DNA from: Streptomyces sp. B93
Lineage (GTDB): Bacteria; Actinomycetota; Actinomycetes; Streptomycetales; Streptomycetaceae
DNA: 64,000 bases
Reading direction: 5' to 3'
Assembly (NCBI RefSeq): GCF_018070565.1
Contig: NZ_JAGPXL010000005.1
Coordinates: 206,046 to 270,045, forward strand
A program made the position numbers and the translations under genes. The notes below the pieces were generated by a model. That model was given only the letters and a program-made list of their open reading frames with translations. It was not told the DNA's origin and ran no database searches. Of the stretch, positions 16,758-24,686 are shown one piece after another. How positions within the stretch are numbered: the stretch's first letter is position 1; each line of letters opens with the position of its first letter.

Positions 16758-17108
16758 TCAGCCGTTGCCCCACGAACCGCTGTGGCCCTCACGCCAGCGC
16801 GGGCGTGCCTTGGAGTCACTGTGCCGGGTCGGATTGTTGCCCGAGGCGGGCATGTCGTGCGGCAGTGTCACACCGCCGCCGTTGGGCACGTCCGAGGGTT
16901 CCCGCATCTCCTGGACCTCACGGACCGCCCCGCCGTCCGGCAGGTGCGGCTGCTCCTCCGGGCGCGGCGGCGGGGGCTCGCTGCGCCGGACACGGATTCC
17001 GTACAGGAAGGCGCCGATCAGCATCGCCACCACGACCACGCCGATCAACAGCGGTCCTAGGGCGAGTGCGCCGCTGGACTCTGCCAGTTCCATCGCTGCG
17101 GTACTCAT
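16758..17108 (-). CDS. DUF6479 family single-pass membrane protein
   Basis: A 116-residue protein. Residues about 15-38 (ALGPLLIGVVVVAMLIGAFLYGI) form one transmembrane helix. The tail after it reads RVRRSEPPPPRPEEQPHLPDGGAV and EVQEMREPSDVP, the diagnostic DUF6479 signature of Streptomyces. The basic residues after the helix predict a cytosolic C-terminus. The ATG at 17108 has only a weak upstream GGGGG. It sits among other small stress-type genes (DUF8129-like, ChaB) on the same strand. Its molecular function is not known. Confidence 0.85.
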   Translation of the reverse strand: MSTAAMELAESSGALALGPLLIGVVVVAMLIGAFLYGIRVRRSEPPPPRPEEQPHLPDGGAVREVQEMREPSDVPNGGGVTLPHDMPASGNNPTRHSDSKARPRWREGHSGSWGNG

Positions 17109-17145
17109 GGCTCGCGAGTACCCCCTTGCCTGGGCGCGAACCGGA

Positions 17146-17550
17146 TCATCCCTCGCGGGACTGCCGGGTCCGCGAACGGTTGGCCTTGCGAATCGCGTCC
17201 AGCAGCTCGCCCTTGGACATCCGGGACCGCCCCTCGATGTCCAGGCGCTGCGCGACGCCGTAGAGGTGCTCCTTGGTGGCGCCCTCGTCGACGCCCTCGC
17301 CGCTGCGCCCGCCGGCCTGGCGGGGCCGCGCCGACTGCGGGTCCGAGGGGCCCTTGCGGCCGCCCTCCTTGCGCTCCCAGTGGTCGCCGACCTTCTCGTG
17401 GGTGTGCTTGAGCGCGCCGTAGGCGACCCGGTGGGCACGCTCACCTTCACCGTACTGCTCCACGGCCGAGTCGTGCGCCTTGATCCAGGTGCGCTGGGCG
17501 TCCGGCGCGGAGCGCTCCAGGGTCGACGGCAGTTCCTGGCGTCCGGGCAC
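17146..17550 (-). CDS. ChaB family protein with C-terminal Rho-N/SAP-like domain
   Basis: A 134-residue protein. The ChaB domain spans about residues 3-60 (ELPSTLERSAPDAQRTWIKAHDSA, then RAHRVAYGALKHTHEK), named for the Escherichia coli cation-transport regulator. A Lys/Glu-rich linker is followed by a helix-extended-helix domain (TKEHLYGVAQRLDIEGRSRMSK, then ELLDAIRKAN) like the Rho N-terminal or SAP fold, which often binds nucleic acid. GTG at 17550 is supported by AGGAGG eight bases upstream. The domain pair is common in Streptomyces and usually travels with stress-response genes. A role in nucleic-acid binding is inferred from the C-terminal fold. Confidence 0.87.
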   Translation of the reverse strand: MPGRQELPSTLERSAPDAQRTWIKAHDSAVEQYGEGERAHRVAYGALKHTHEKVGDHWERKEGGRKGPSDPQSARPRQAGGRSGEGVDEGATKEHLYGVAQRLDIEGRSRMSKGELLDAIRKANRSRTRQSREG

Positions 17551-17700
17551 CAGGCCCACCTCCTTCCTTCCCCGGCTCCGGGGCTCGTCGGACCCCACGG
17601 GTGCCCGCCGCCGTGCGGCGGAAAACCGCGCCGCGCCCGGCTTGCCGCACACCCGCGCCCGGCTTGGTTTGACGCCGGACGGCCCGGCTACCCGCCCGGT

Positions 17701-18078
17701 GTGACTTCGCCGACCCAGCAGGAGCTGTTCCGGTTCCTGGAGGACCGCTTCGCCTGCGCGCAGTCGTGCACGGAATGTGCGCGGGCGTGCGCGCTGCGCG
17801 CGAGCCTCGTGGATCCGGACGGCCCCGAGGAGCAGGAACTCGTACGACGCAAGGGCATCATGTGCGCGGAGGTGTGCGACGCCACCTGCCGGGTGCTGTC
17901 CGAGCAGAACCTTCTCGACGAGGACGGCATCCGCGTCCAGGTCGAGTGGTGCCGGACGGTCTGTCTGGAGTCCGCGCACGTCTTCGACCGGAGTCCGGGC
18001 GGCGAGGACGCCGCGGCGGCGTGCCGGGCGTGCGCCAGGGCGTGCACCGACTTCCTCGGCACCCTGCGGGCCTCCTGA
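17701..18078 (+). CDS. Four-helix-bundle copper-storage-like protein (Csp/DUF326)
   Basis: A 125-residue Cys-rich protein with 12 cysteines arranged along predicted helices: ACAQSCTECARAC (about 18-30), MCAEVCDATC (about 56-65), WCRTVC (about 82-87) and ACRACARAC (about 106-114). The CxxxC and CxxC spacing puts Cys on one face of each helix, as in the Csp copper-storage proteins whose bundle core binds many Cu(I) ions. It lacks a signal peptide, so it is the cytosolic type. It is often mislabelled ferredoxin. The start GTG at 17701 has no strong ribosome site. It is divergent from the ChaB gene and precedes the acyl-CoA dehydrogenase promoter. Confidence 0.85.
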   Translation: MTSPTQQELFRFLEDRFACAQSCTECARACALRASLVDPDGPEEQELVRRKGIMCAEVCDATCRVLSEQNLLDEDGIRVQVEWCRTVCLESAHVFDRSPGGEDAAAACRACARACTDFLGTLRAS

Positions 18079-18128
18079 CGGCACAGGGCCCGGCAGGAGA
18101 ACGGGACCCGACGGCCATTCCCAATTAC

Positions 18129-18142
18129 TGGAACACGTTCTA
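18129..18142. promoter_or_regulatory. KstR-consensus operator upstream of acyl-CoA dehydrogenase
   Basis: TGGAACACGTTCTA matches every fixed position of the published mycobacterial KstR consensus TnnAACnnGTTnnA. It lies 43 bases before the GTG start at 18186, where a promoter would be. KstR is a TetR-family repressor of cholesterol catabolism released by steroid-CoA esters. No kstR gene is in this window, so the binding protein is inferred. Confidence 0.65.
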
Positions 18143-18185
18143 CGGTGTGCGCCGTCAGGACCGGCCCCGGGACCCTGGAGGCGTA

Positions 18186-19364
18186 GTGCATCTCGACCAC
18201 ACGCCCGAGCAGCAGCGGCTGCGCACCGAGCTGCGCGCGTACTTCGCCGACCTGGTGCCGGACACCGCGCACAGCAGGCACACGGACCCCGCCGCCTACA
18301 AGCGCTTCTACCGCGACACCATCCGCCGCCTCGGCACCGACGGCTGGCTCGGCGTGGGCTGGCCCGAGGAGTACGGCGGACGCGGACTGACGCCCATGGA
18401 ACAGTTCGTGTTCTTCGACGAGGCCGCCCAGGCGGGCGTCCCGCTGCCGCTGATGGCCCTGAACACCGTCGGCCCCACCCTCATGCGCTACGGCACCGAG
18501 GAGCAGAAGGCCTACTTCCTGCCGCGCGTCCTCTCCGGCGAGATCGACTTCGCGATCGGCTACAGCGAGCCCGACGCGGGCACCGACCTGGCGGCCCTGA
18601 AGACCCGCGCCGTGCGCGACGGCGACTCCTACGTCGTCAACGGCCACAAGATCTGGACCACCAACGGCGACACCGCCGACTGGGTCTGGCTGGCCGTCCG
18701 CACCGACCCCGGCGCCCCGGCGCACCGCGGCATCACCATGCTGCTGGTCCCGACCGACGACCCCGGCTACTCCTGCACCGTGATCCGCACCCTCGCCGGA
18801 CACGACACCACCGCCAGCTACTACGAGAACATCCGCGTCCCCGTCAGCCACCGCGTCGGCGCCGAGAACCAGGGCTGGCGGCTGATCACCAACCAGCTCA
18901 ACCACGAGCGCGTCACCCTCGCCGCGCACGGCACCATGGCGATCCGCGCCCTGCACGACGTCCAGCGCTGGGCCGCCGGGACCAAGCTGACCGACGGCCG
19001 CCGCGTCGTCGACCTGCCCTGGGTACGACGGCTCCTCGCCCGCACCCACACCCGCCTGGAGGCGCTGAAACTGCTCAACTGGCAGATGGTCGGCGCCGTC
19101 CAGGACGGCACCCTCACCCCGCAGGACGCCTCCGCGGTCAAGGTGTACGGTTCCGAGGCCCGCCGGGACGCCTACGCCTGGCTGATGGAGATCGTCGCCG
19201 CGGCGGGCGCCCTGAAGGAGGGCTCCACGGGTGCGGTCCTGCGCGGCGAGCTGGAACGCGGCTACCGCTCGGCGGTGATCTTCACCTTCGGCGGCGGCAA
19301 CAACGAGATCCAGCGGGAGATCATGTCCTGGATCGGTCTGGGGATGCCCCGGGTCCGGCGTTAG
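18186..19364 (+). CDS. Acyl-CoA dehydrogenase
   Basis: A 392-residue flavoenzyme of the FadE family, oxidising acyl-CoA to 2-enoyl-CoA with FAD and passing electrons to ETF. The FAD/substrate motif YSEPDAGTDLAALKTRA is near residue 122, GHKIWTTNGDTADW near 154, and the C-terminal GGGNNEIQREIMSWIGLGMPR is the standard FAD-binding tail. The position that usually supplies the catalytic Glu lies close to EALKLLNWQMV (Glu near 293), as in the MCAD-type subset; I cannot confirm it without alignment. GTG at 18186 has GGAGG five bases upstream. A KstR-type box lies in the promoter, tying it to steroid or branched-lipid catabolism. The MpaB-type oxygenase follows after 9 bases. Confidence 0.93.
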   Translation: MHLDHTPEQQRLRTELRAYFADLVPDTAHSRHTDPAAYKRFYRDTIRRLGTDGWLGVGWPEEYGGRGLTPMEQFVFFDEAAQAGVPLPLMALNTVGPTLMRYGTEEQKAYFLPRVLSGEIDFAIGYSEPDAGTDLAALKTRAVRDGDSYVVNGHKIWTTNGDTADWVWLAVRTDPGAPAHRGITMLLVPTDDPGYSCTVIRTLAGHDTTASYYENIRVPVSHRVGAENQGWRLITNQLNHERVTLAAHGTMAIRALHDVQRWAAGTKLTDGRRVVDLPWVRRLLARTHTRLEALKLLNWQMVGAVQDGTLTPQDASAVKVYGSEARRDAYAWLMEIVAAAGALKEGSTGAVLRGELERGYRSAVIFTFGGGNNEIQREIMSWIGLGMPRVRR

Positions 19365-19373
19365 CCTCGCCGT

Positions 19374-20330
19374 ATGAAGGCCCGTCGTACGCAGGTTCGA
19401 GAGAAGGCCGACCCCGGCCTGTTCGGCCCCCGCTCGGTGACCTGGCAACTGCACGCCGACCCGATGATGTGGATCGCCGGAATCCGCGCCCTCTACCTCC
19501 AGGCCCTGCACCCGCGCGCCGTCCGCGGCGTCATGCAGAACTCCGACTTCCGGCGCGACGCCTGGGGCAGGCTGATGCGCACCGCCCACTTCGTCGGCAC
19601 CACCACCTACGGCACCACCGACGCCGCCGAGCGCGCCGGAGCCCGGGTCCGCAAGATCCACCGGCTGCTCGGCGCCACCGACCCGGTCACCGGCGAACGG
19701 TACGCGATCGACGAACCGGCGCTGCTGCTGTGGGTGCACTGCGCCGAGATCGACTCCTACCTGCACGTCCTGCGCCGCTCCGGCTACCCGGTCGGCGACG
19801 CCCACGCCGACCGCTACCTGGCCGAACACCGGGTCAGCGCCCGCCTGGTCGGCCTCGACCCGGACGCCGTGCCCGCCGACCGCGCCGCCATGGCCGCCTA
19901 CTTCGAGGAGACCGCCCCCGGACTCGCCGCCGGGAGCGACGCCCGCGAGGTCGACGACTTCCTGCGCCGCCCGCCCACGCACCCGCTGCTCGTCCCGGCC
20001 CGGGAGCTGCTGTGGAGCCGGGTGGCGCGCCTGGCCTACGACTCGCTGCCGCCGTTCGCCCACGACCTGTACGGACGGCCCGGCCCCGACCCGGACGCCG
20101 TCACCCGGCGCCTGCGCCGCACCGGAGCCCTGCTGCGGGCGGTACCGGACCGGCTGCGCTGGCAGCTCCCGCCCAAGCATGTCCTGCGGGCCGTGGCGCG
20201 ACTGGGACCCGGCGCCCGCCCCGCGCCGTACAAACTCGGACCGCCGGTCGCCATACTGGACGGGCCGGGGGAGGGCAGTGAGCACACCGACAACGGGGGC
20301 GACGGCGGGAGATGGCGGACGCCAGGGTGA
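19374..20330 (+). CDS. MpaB-type oxygenase (DUF2236, latex-clearing-protein-like haem protein)
   Basis: A 318-residue protein of the ER-bound oxygenase mpaB / latex clearing protein superfamily. Key features are WQLHADPMMWIAGIRALYLQALHPRAV (split motif, about residues 24-50), the stretch RTAHFVGTTTYG near 68, and LLLWVHCAEIDSYLHVLRRSG near 117, which carries the His that ligates haem b in Lcp-type proteins. Known members cleave polyprenyl chains oxidatively. It starts 9 bases after the acyl-CoA dehydrogenase stop, and its last 19 bases overlap the start of the kinase gene, so the three are probably one transcript. The C-terminal 30 residues are disordered. The substrate is unknown. Confidence 0.83.
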   Translation: MKARRTQVREKADPGLFGPRSVTWQLHADPMMWIAGIRALYLQALHPRAVRGVMQNSDFRRDAWGRLMRTAHFVGTTTYGTTDAAERAGARVRKIHRLLGATDPVTGERYAIDEPALLLWVHCAEIDSYLHVLRRSGYPVGDAHADRYLAEHRVSARLVGLDPDAVPADRAAMAAYFEETAPGLAAGSDAREVDDFLRRPPTHPLLVPARELLWSRVARLAYDSLPPFAHDLYGRPGPDPDAVTRRLRRTGALLRAVPDRLRWQLPPKHVLRAVARLGPGARPAPYKLGPPVAILDGPGEGSEHTDNGGDGGRWRTPG

Positions 20331-22540
20331 TCCAGGGCAGATACCAGCTGCTCGATCTGATCGGACGCGGGGGGATGGGGGAGGTGTGGCGGGCGCGGGA
20401 CGAGTCGCTCGGGCGGCAGGTCGCCGTGAAGTGCCTCAAACCCCAAGGCCCGCACCACGACCAGTCCTTCACCCGGGTGCTGCGGGAGCGGTTCCGCAGG
20501 GAGGCGCGGGTGGCCGCCGCGCTCCAGCACCGCGGGGTGACCGTCGTGCACGACTTCGGGGAGTCCGACGGGGTGCTGTTCCTCGTCATGGAACTCCTGA
20601 AGGGCCGTAACCTCAGCCAACTGCTGGAGGACAACGAACGGCGTCCGCTGCCCGTGGCCGACGTCGTCGACATCGCCGAGCAGATGGCCGACGCCCTCGC
20701 CTACACCCACCAGCAGGGCATCGTGCACCGGGACCTGAAACCGGCGAACATCGTCCGGCTCACCGACGGCACGGCGAAGATCTGCGACTTCGGCATCGCC
20801 CGCCTCGGCGCCGATATCGGCTTCACCTCCCGGCTCACCGGCACCGGCATCGCCATGGGCACCCCGCACTACATGTCCCCCGAGCAGATCGGCGGCGAGG
20901 AGGTCGACCAGCGCAGCGACCTGTACTCCCTGGGCTGTGTGCTCTACGAACTCGCCACCGGCGCCCCGCCGTTCGACCTCGACGACGCCTGGGCGATCCT
21001 GATCGGCCACCGTGACACCCCGCCTCGCCCGCCGCGTGAGCACCGCCCCGAACTCCCCGCCCACCTGGAGGAGATCATCCTCCACCTGCTCGCCAAGGAG
21101 CCCGGGCAGCGCCCCCACGACGCCCGGGAGATCGGCGCCCGCATCGGCGCCGCCCGGACGGCGTCCGCACCCACTCCGCCCGAGGTGACCGGTCCCGCCG
21201 CACCCGTCTCGCGCGAGCCGCGGCTGCCGTCCTGGACGCGCGGCATGACCACCGGCCCCAAGGCCGCGGGCGCCGGGCCGCGCGGCACGCCCCCGCAGGG
21301 CCTCGCCGCGCTCTGCGCCGAGTGGACCGCGCCGCCCGCACCCGGCCACGACCCCGCCCCGGTCCCCGTACCGGAGACGACGCCGACCCCGTCGCCGGGC
21401 ACGCTCGCCGCCCTCGCCGGACGCCACAACGCGGGCCTCAGCCTGGGCCGTCTGGGCCGCTGGGCGGAGGCGGGCGAGATGCACCGCGCGGTGGCCGCCG
21501 AACGCGAGCGGCTGCTCGGCGCGGACCACCCCGACACCCTCGCCAGCCGCTACGAGGTCGCCTTCACCCTCAGCCGCACCGGGCACCCCGCCGACGCCCT
21601 GCGCGAGTACACCCACGTCGCCCAGGTCCGCGCACGCGTCCTGGGCGCCGACCACCCCGACACCCTCGCCGCCCGCCAGGAGACCGCCTACGCCCTCGGC
21701 CAGCTCGGCCGTCCCCTGGAGGCGCACCAGGAGTACACGGCCGTGCTCGCCGCCCGGGAACGCACCATGGGCCCCGACCACCCCGACACCCTGCGCTGCC
21801 GCCACAACCTCGCCTTCAACCTCGGCAGACTGGGCCGCCTGGAGGACTCGTACCGCACCGCCGCCGAGGTGGCCAGGGCCCGCGCCCGGGTGCTCGGCCC
21901 GGACCACCCCGACACCCTGGTCACCCGGTACGAGGTCGCCTACGCGCTCGGCCAGCTGAACCGCTGGGCGGAGGCCCTCGACTGCTACCGGGAGGTCGCC
22001 GAGGGCCGCGCCCACGCCCTCGGCCCCGACCACCCCGACACCCTCGCCGCCCGCCACGAGACCGGTGTCTGCCTGGGCAGGCTGGGCCGCGGCGCCGAGG
22101 CGCTGGGGGTGTACCGGGAACTGGTCGCCGACCGTGCCCGGGTGCACGGCGCCACCCATCCCGAGACCCTGCGCGCCCGGCACGGCCTCGGCGTCAACCT
22201 CGGGCGGCTCGGCCGCTGGGAGGAGGCCCTCGCCGAGTCCCGCGACCTCTGCGCGATCCGCGAGCGCACCCTCGGCGCCGACCACCCCGACACCCTGATC
22301 AGCCGCCGGGAGGTGGCCGTCGCCCTCGGCTGGCTCGGCCGCTGGCCCGACGCGCTGGCCGAGTACCGCACGGTCGCCGCCGCCCGCGAGCGCGTCCTGG
22401 GCGCCGACCACCCCGACAGCCTCACCAGCCGCAGCGACGAGGCCCACTGCCTGCAACAGCTCGGCCGCGGCGCGGAGGCGGTCGAGCTGTACCGCAGGGT
22501 CGCGGTGCTCCGGGAGCGGCAGGCGACGGGCGGCCACTGA
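20312..22540 (+). CDS. Serine/threonine protein kinase with tetratricopeptide (kinesin-light-chain-like) repeats
   Basis: A 742-residue protein. The kinase domain covers about residues 8-275: glycine loop LIGRGGMGEVW, ATP Lys in VAVKCL near 39, catalytic HRDLKPAN near 139, DFG as CDFGIARLG near 155, and activation-segment end GTPHYMSPEQ. A Pro/Ala-rich linker (about 290-365) replaces the membrane helix of PknB-type kinases, so it is soluble. The C-terminal half is an array of about eight 42-residue TPR units, each ending in a form of LGxDHPDTL, like NB-ARC/TPR and kinesin-light-chain repeats used for protein binding. The start overlaps the oxygenase gene by 19 bases. Targets are unknown; the repeats probably recruit partners. 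Confidence 0.92.
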   Translation: MADARVIQGRYQLLDLIGRGGMGEVWRARDESLGRQVAVKCLKPQGPHHDQSFTRVLRERFRREARVAAALQHRGVTVVHDFGESDGVLFLVMELLKGRNLSQLLEDNERRPLPVADVVDIAEQMADALAYTHQQGIVHRDLKPANIVRLTDGTAKICDFGIARLGADIGFTSRLTGTGIAMGTPHYMSPEQIGGEEVDQRSDLYSLGCVLYELATGAPPFDLDDAWAILIGHRDTPPRPPREHRPELPAHLEEIILHLLAKEPGQRPHDAREIGARIGAARTASAPTPPEVTGPAAPVSREPRLPSWTRGMTTGPKAAGAGPRGTPPQGLAALCAEWTAPPAPGHDPAPVPVPETTPTPSPGTLAALAGRHNAGLSLGRLGRWAEAGEMHRAVAAERERLLGADHPDTLASRYEVAFTLSRTGHPADALREYTHVAQVRARVLGADHPDTLAARQETAYALGQLGRPLEAHQEYTAVLAARERTMGPDHPDTLRCRHNLAFNLGRLGRLEDSYRTAAEVARARARVLGPDHPDTLVTRYEVAYALGQLNRWAEALDCYREVAEGRAHALGPDHPDTLAARHETGVCLGRLGRGAEALGVYRELVADRARVHGATHPETLRARHGLGVNLGRLGRWEEALAESRDLCAIRERTLGADHPDTLISRREVAVALGWLGRWPDALAEYRTVAAARERVLGADHPDSLTSRSDEAHCLQQLGRGAEAVELYRRVAVLRERQATGGH

Positions 22541-22788
22541 CGACGGCCGTGTCCGGTCGCGCCCTCCGCCGGATCGCCCGCCGGATCCCCGCCGGATCTA
22601 CTGACGCGGCGGCGACGCCGGGCACGCTCCGCTGGAAGGCGTGCCAGCGCTCCCCGCACCGCGCCCCTGCGGCTGCCCCGCGCCACGCCGGGAGCACGCG
22701 GCGGACGCCGCCGCTCCGTCCCCCGCTCAGCTGCGCCGGAGGGACCTCGTCCCTGGCCGATGTGGATCACCCCGTGCTAACAAGGACC
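22541..22788. repeat. Intergenic region with three direct CGCCGGATC repeats
   Basis: A 248-base gap between the kinase and oxidoreductase genes. CGCCGGATC occurs three times at 22567-22575, 22579-22587 and 22590-22598, spaced 12 and 11 bases apart, close to one helical turn. This spacing fits tandem binding of a regulator on one DNA face, but no factor can be named. I see no gene in the rest. Confidence 0.4.
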
Positions 22789-24357
22789 ATGCCCGCACCC
22801 CAGCCCTCCGGCGCCTACGACGCCGTCATCGTCGGCGGTGGCCACAACGGTCTGGTCGCCGCCGCCTACCTGGCCCGCGCCGGACTCTCCGTGCTGCTCC
22901 TGGAGCGGCTCGACCACACCGGCGGGGCCGCCGTCTCCAGCCGCCCCTTCGCGGGCGTGGACGCCCGGCTGTCCCGGTACTCCTACCTGGTCAGCCTGCT
23001 CCCGCGGAAGATCGTGCGGGATCTCGGGCTGGACTTCTCGCTGCGCACCCGCACCATCTCCTCGTACACCCCCGTCGAACGCGCCGGACGGGCCACCGGG
23101 CTGCTGGTCGGCGGCGGTGAGCGGCGCACCAGGGAGGCCTTCGCGCGGCTCACCGGTTCGGACCGCGAGTACACCGCCTGGCGGCGGCTGTACGGCCTGA
23201 CCGGGCGGGTCGCCGAGCGGGTCTTCCCGACCCTCACCGAGCCGCTGCCCGGCCGGGACGAGCTGCGCCGCCGCATCGACGACGAGGACGCCTGGCGGAT
23301 GCTCTTCGAGGAGCCGGTCGGCGTCGCGATCGAGGACCACTTCGCCGACGACCTGGTCCGCGGCGTGGTCCTCACCGACGCCCTGATCGGCACCTTCGCG
23401 GACGCCCACGACCCGTCCCTGAAGCAGAACCGCTGCTTCCTCTACCACGTGATCGGCGGCGGCACCGGCGACTGGGACGTCCCCGTCGGCGGCATGGGCG
23501 CCCTCACCGGCGCACTCGCCGACGCCGCCCGGGCCGCGGGCGCCGTCCTGGCCACCGGTCACGAGGCGGTCCGGGTCGACAGCGACGGACACGGCTGCGA
23601 GGTCGTCTACCGCACCGCCGACGGTGAGGGCGTCGCCGCCGCCCGGCACGTCCTGGTCGGCGCCTCACCGAGGGAGCTGGCGGCGCTCACCGGGGACACC
23701 CCGCCGCCGTCCGCCGAGGGCGCGCAGCTGAAGGTGAACATGCTGCTCAAGCGGCTGCCCAGGCTGCGGGACCGGTCCGTCGACCCGCGCGAGGCGTTCG
23801 CCGGGACCTTCCACATCGCCGAGGGCTACGACCAGCTCGCCACCGCCTACGCCCAGGCCGCGGCCGGTGAGCCGCCCTCCGCGCCGCCTTCCGAGATCTA
23901 CTGCCACTCGCTGACCGACCCCTCGATCCTCGGCCCGGAACTGACCGAGCGGGGCTATCAGACCCTCACCCTGTTCGGTCTGCACACCCCCGCCCGGCTC
24001 TTCGCCGACGACCACGACGCCGTCCGTGACGAGCTGCTGGAGCGCACCCTCGCCCAGCTGGACGCCCAGCTCGCCGAACCGCTCGCCGACTGTCTGGCGA
24101 CCGACGCCGAAGGGCGCCCGTGCCTGGAGGTCAGGACACCGCTCGACCTCGACCGTGACCTGGGGCTGCCCGGGGGCAACATCTTCCACCGCGAGCTGAG
24201 CTGGCCCTACGCCCAGGAGGGCACCGGCCGCTGGGGCGTGGAGACCCGGCATCCGGGCGTCCTGCTGTGCGGGGCGGGCGCGGTGCGCGGCGGCGGGGTG
24301 AGCGGGGTGCCGGGGCACAACGCGGCGATGGCGGTGCTGGAGCAGTCCGGGCACTGA
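22789..24357 (+). CDS. Phytoene-desaturase-like NAD(P)/FAD-dependent oxidoreductase
   Basis: A 522-residue flavoprotein. The Rossmann start DAVIVGGGHNGLVAAAYLARAG (split here, about residues 10-31) and LLLERLDHTGGAAVSS near 38 define the CrtI/amine-oxidase-like superfamily. VPVGGMGALTGALADAARAAG near 230 matches the second FAD strand, and the closing LLCGAGAVRGGGVSGVPGHNAAMAVL fits the C-terminal FAD motif. It belongs to the subset related to mammalian PYROXD2 rather than to true carotenoid desaturases. AAGGA lies before the ATG. No crt genes are nearby, so carotenoid synthesis is not supported. Confidence 0.85.
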   Translation: MPAPQPSGAYDAVIVGGGHNGLVAAAYLARAGLSVLLLERLDHTGGAAVSSRPFAGVDARLSRYSYLVSLLPRKIVRDLGLDFSLRTRTISSYTPVERAGRATGLLVGGGERRTREAFARLTGSDREYTAWRRLYGLTGRVAERVFPTLTEPLPGRDELRRRIDDEDAWRMLFEEPVGVAIEDHFADDLVRGVVLTDALIGTFADAHDPSLKQNRCFLYHVIGGGTGDWDVPVGGMGALTGALADAARAAGAVLATGHEAVRVDSDGHGCEVVYRTADGEGVAAARHVLVGASPRELAALTGDTPPPSAEGAQLKVNMLLKRLPRLRDRSVDPREAFAGTFHIAEGYDQLATAYAQAAAGEPPSAPPSEIYCHSLTDPSILGPELTERGYQTLTLFGLHTPARLFADDHDAVRDELLERTLAQLDAQLAEPLADCLATDAEGRPCLEVRTPLDLDRDLGLPGGNIFHRELSWPYAQEGTGRWGVETRHPGVLLCGAGAVRGGGVSGVPGHNAAMAVLEQSGH

Positions 24358-24436
24358 TCGCCCGGCATACCACGGACCCTGTCGGGTACCGGGACAAAGC
24401 TCGAGAATCCACCCAGAACGGTCACGGGAGGTCCTC

Positions 24437-24628
24437 ATGGCCGACCTCAGCCCCATCGATCTCCAGAAGGCGCTCAGCGGCATGGAGTACCCGACGGACA
24501 AGAAGGGTCTCGTCGAGTGCGCCCGCCGCAACCACGCCGACGACAGGGTGGTCAGCGAACTCGACCATCTGAAGCGGAACAGCTTCGACGGGCCCAACGA
24601 GGTGCAGAAGGCCGTCTTCAGCGAGTGA
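24437..24628 (+). CDS. DUF2795 domain protein
   Basis: A 63-residue helical protein. ALSGMEYPTDKKGLVECARRN (two segments, about residues 12-32) and VVSELDHLKRNSFDGPNEVQKAV give the DUF2795 pattern. In this family, alternating helix and short loop resemble PRC-type or small DNA-binding proteins, but no activity is known. GGGAGG precedes the ATG. The gene ends just before a bidirectional terminator. Confidence 0.88.
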   Translation: MADLSPIDLQKALSGMEYPTDKKGLVECARRNHADDRVVSELDHLKRNSFDGPNEVQKAVFSE

Positions 24629-24639
24629 CGGACGCGGCG

Positions 24640-24672
24640 GGAGCCGGGCCACCTCCTGGGTGACCCGGCTCC
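24640..24672. terminator. Bidirectional terminator hairpin between convergent genes
   Basis: Arms GGAGCCGGG (24640-24648) and CCCGGCTCC (24664-24672) pair perfectly, and an inner CACC/GGTG extends the stem across a one-to-two-base bulge. It sits between the DUF2795 stop (24628) and the SDR stop (24687), so it can serve both. Confidence 0.75.
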
Positions 24673-24686
24673 GCGCCATCCCGTCG

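Noticed and set aside
22789..24357. Carotenoid biosynthesis from the phytoene-desaturase-like protein.
   Set aside because: No crtE, crtB or cyclase genes are in the window, and the motif style fits the PYROXD2-like subset.
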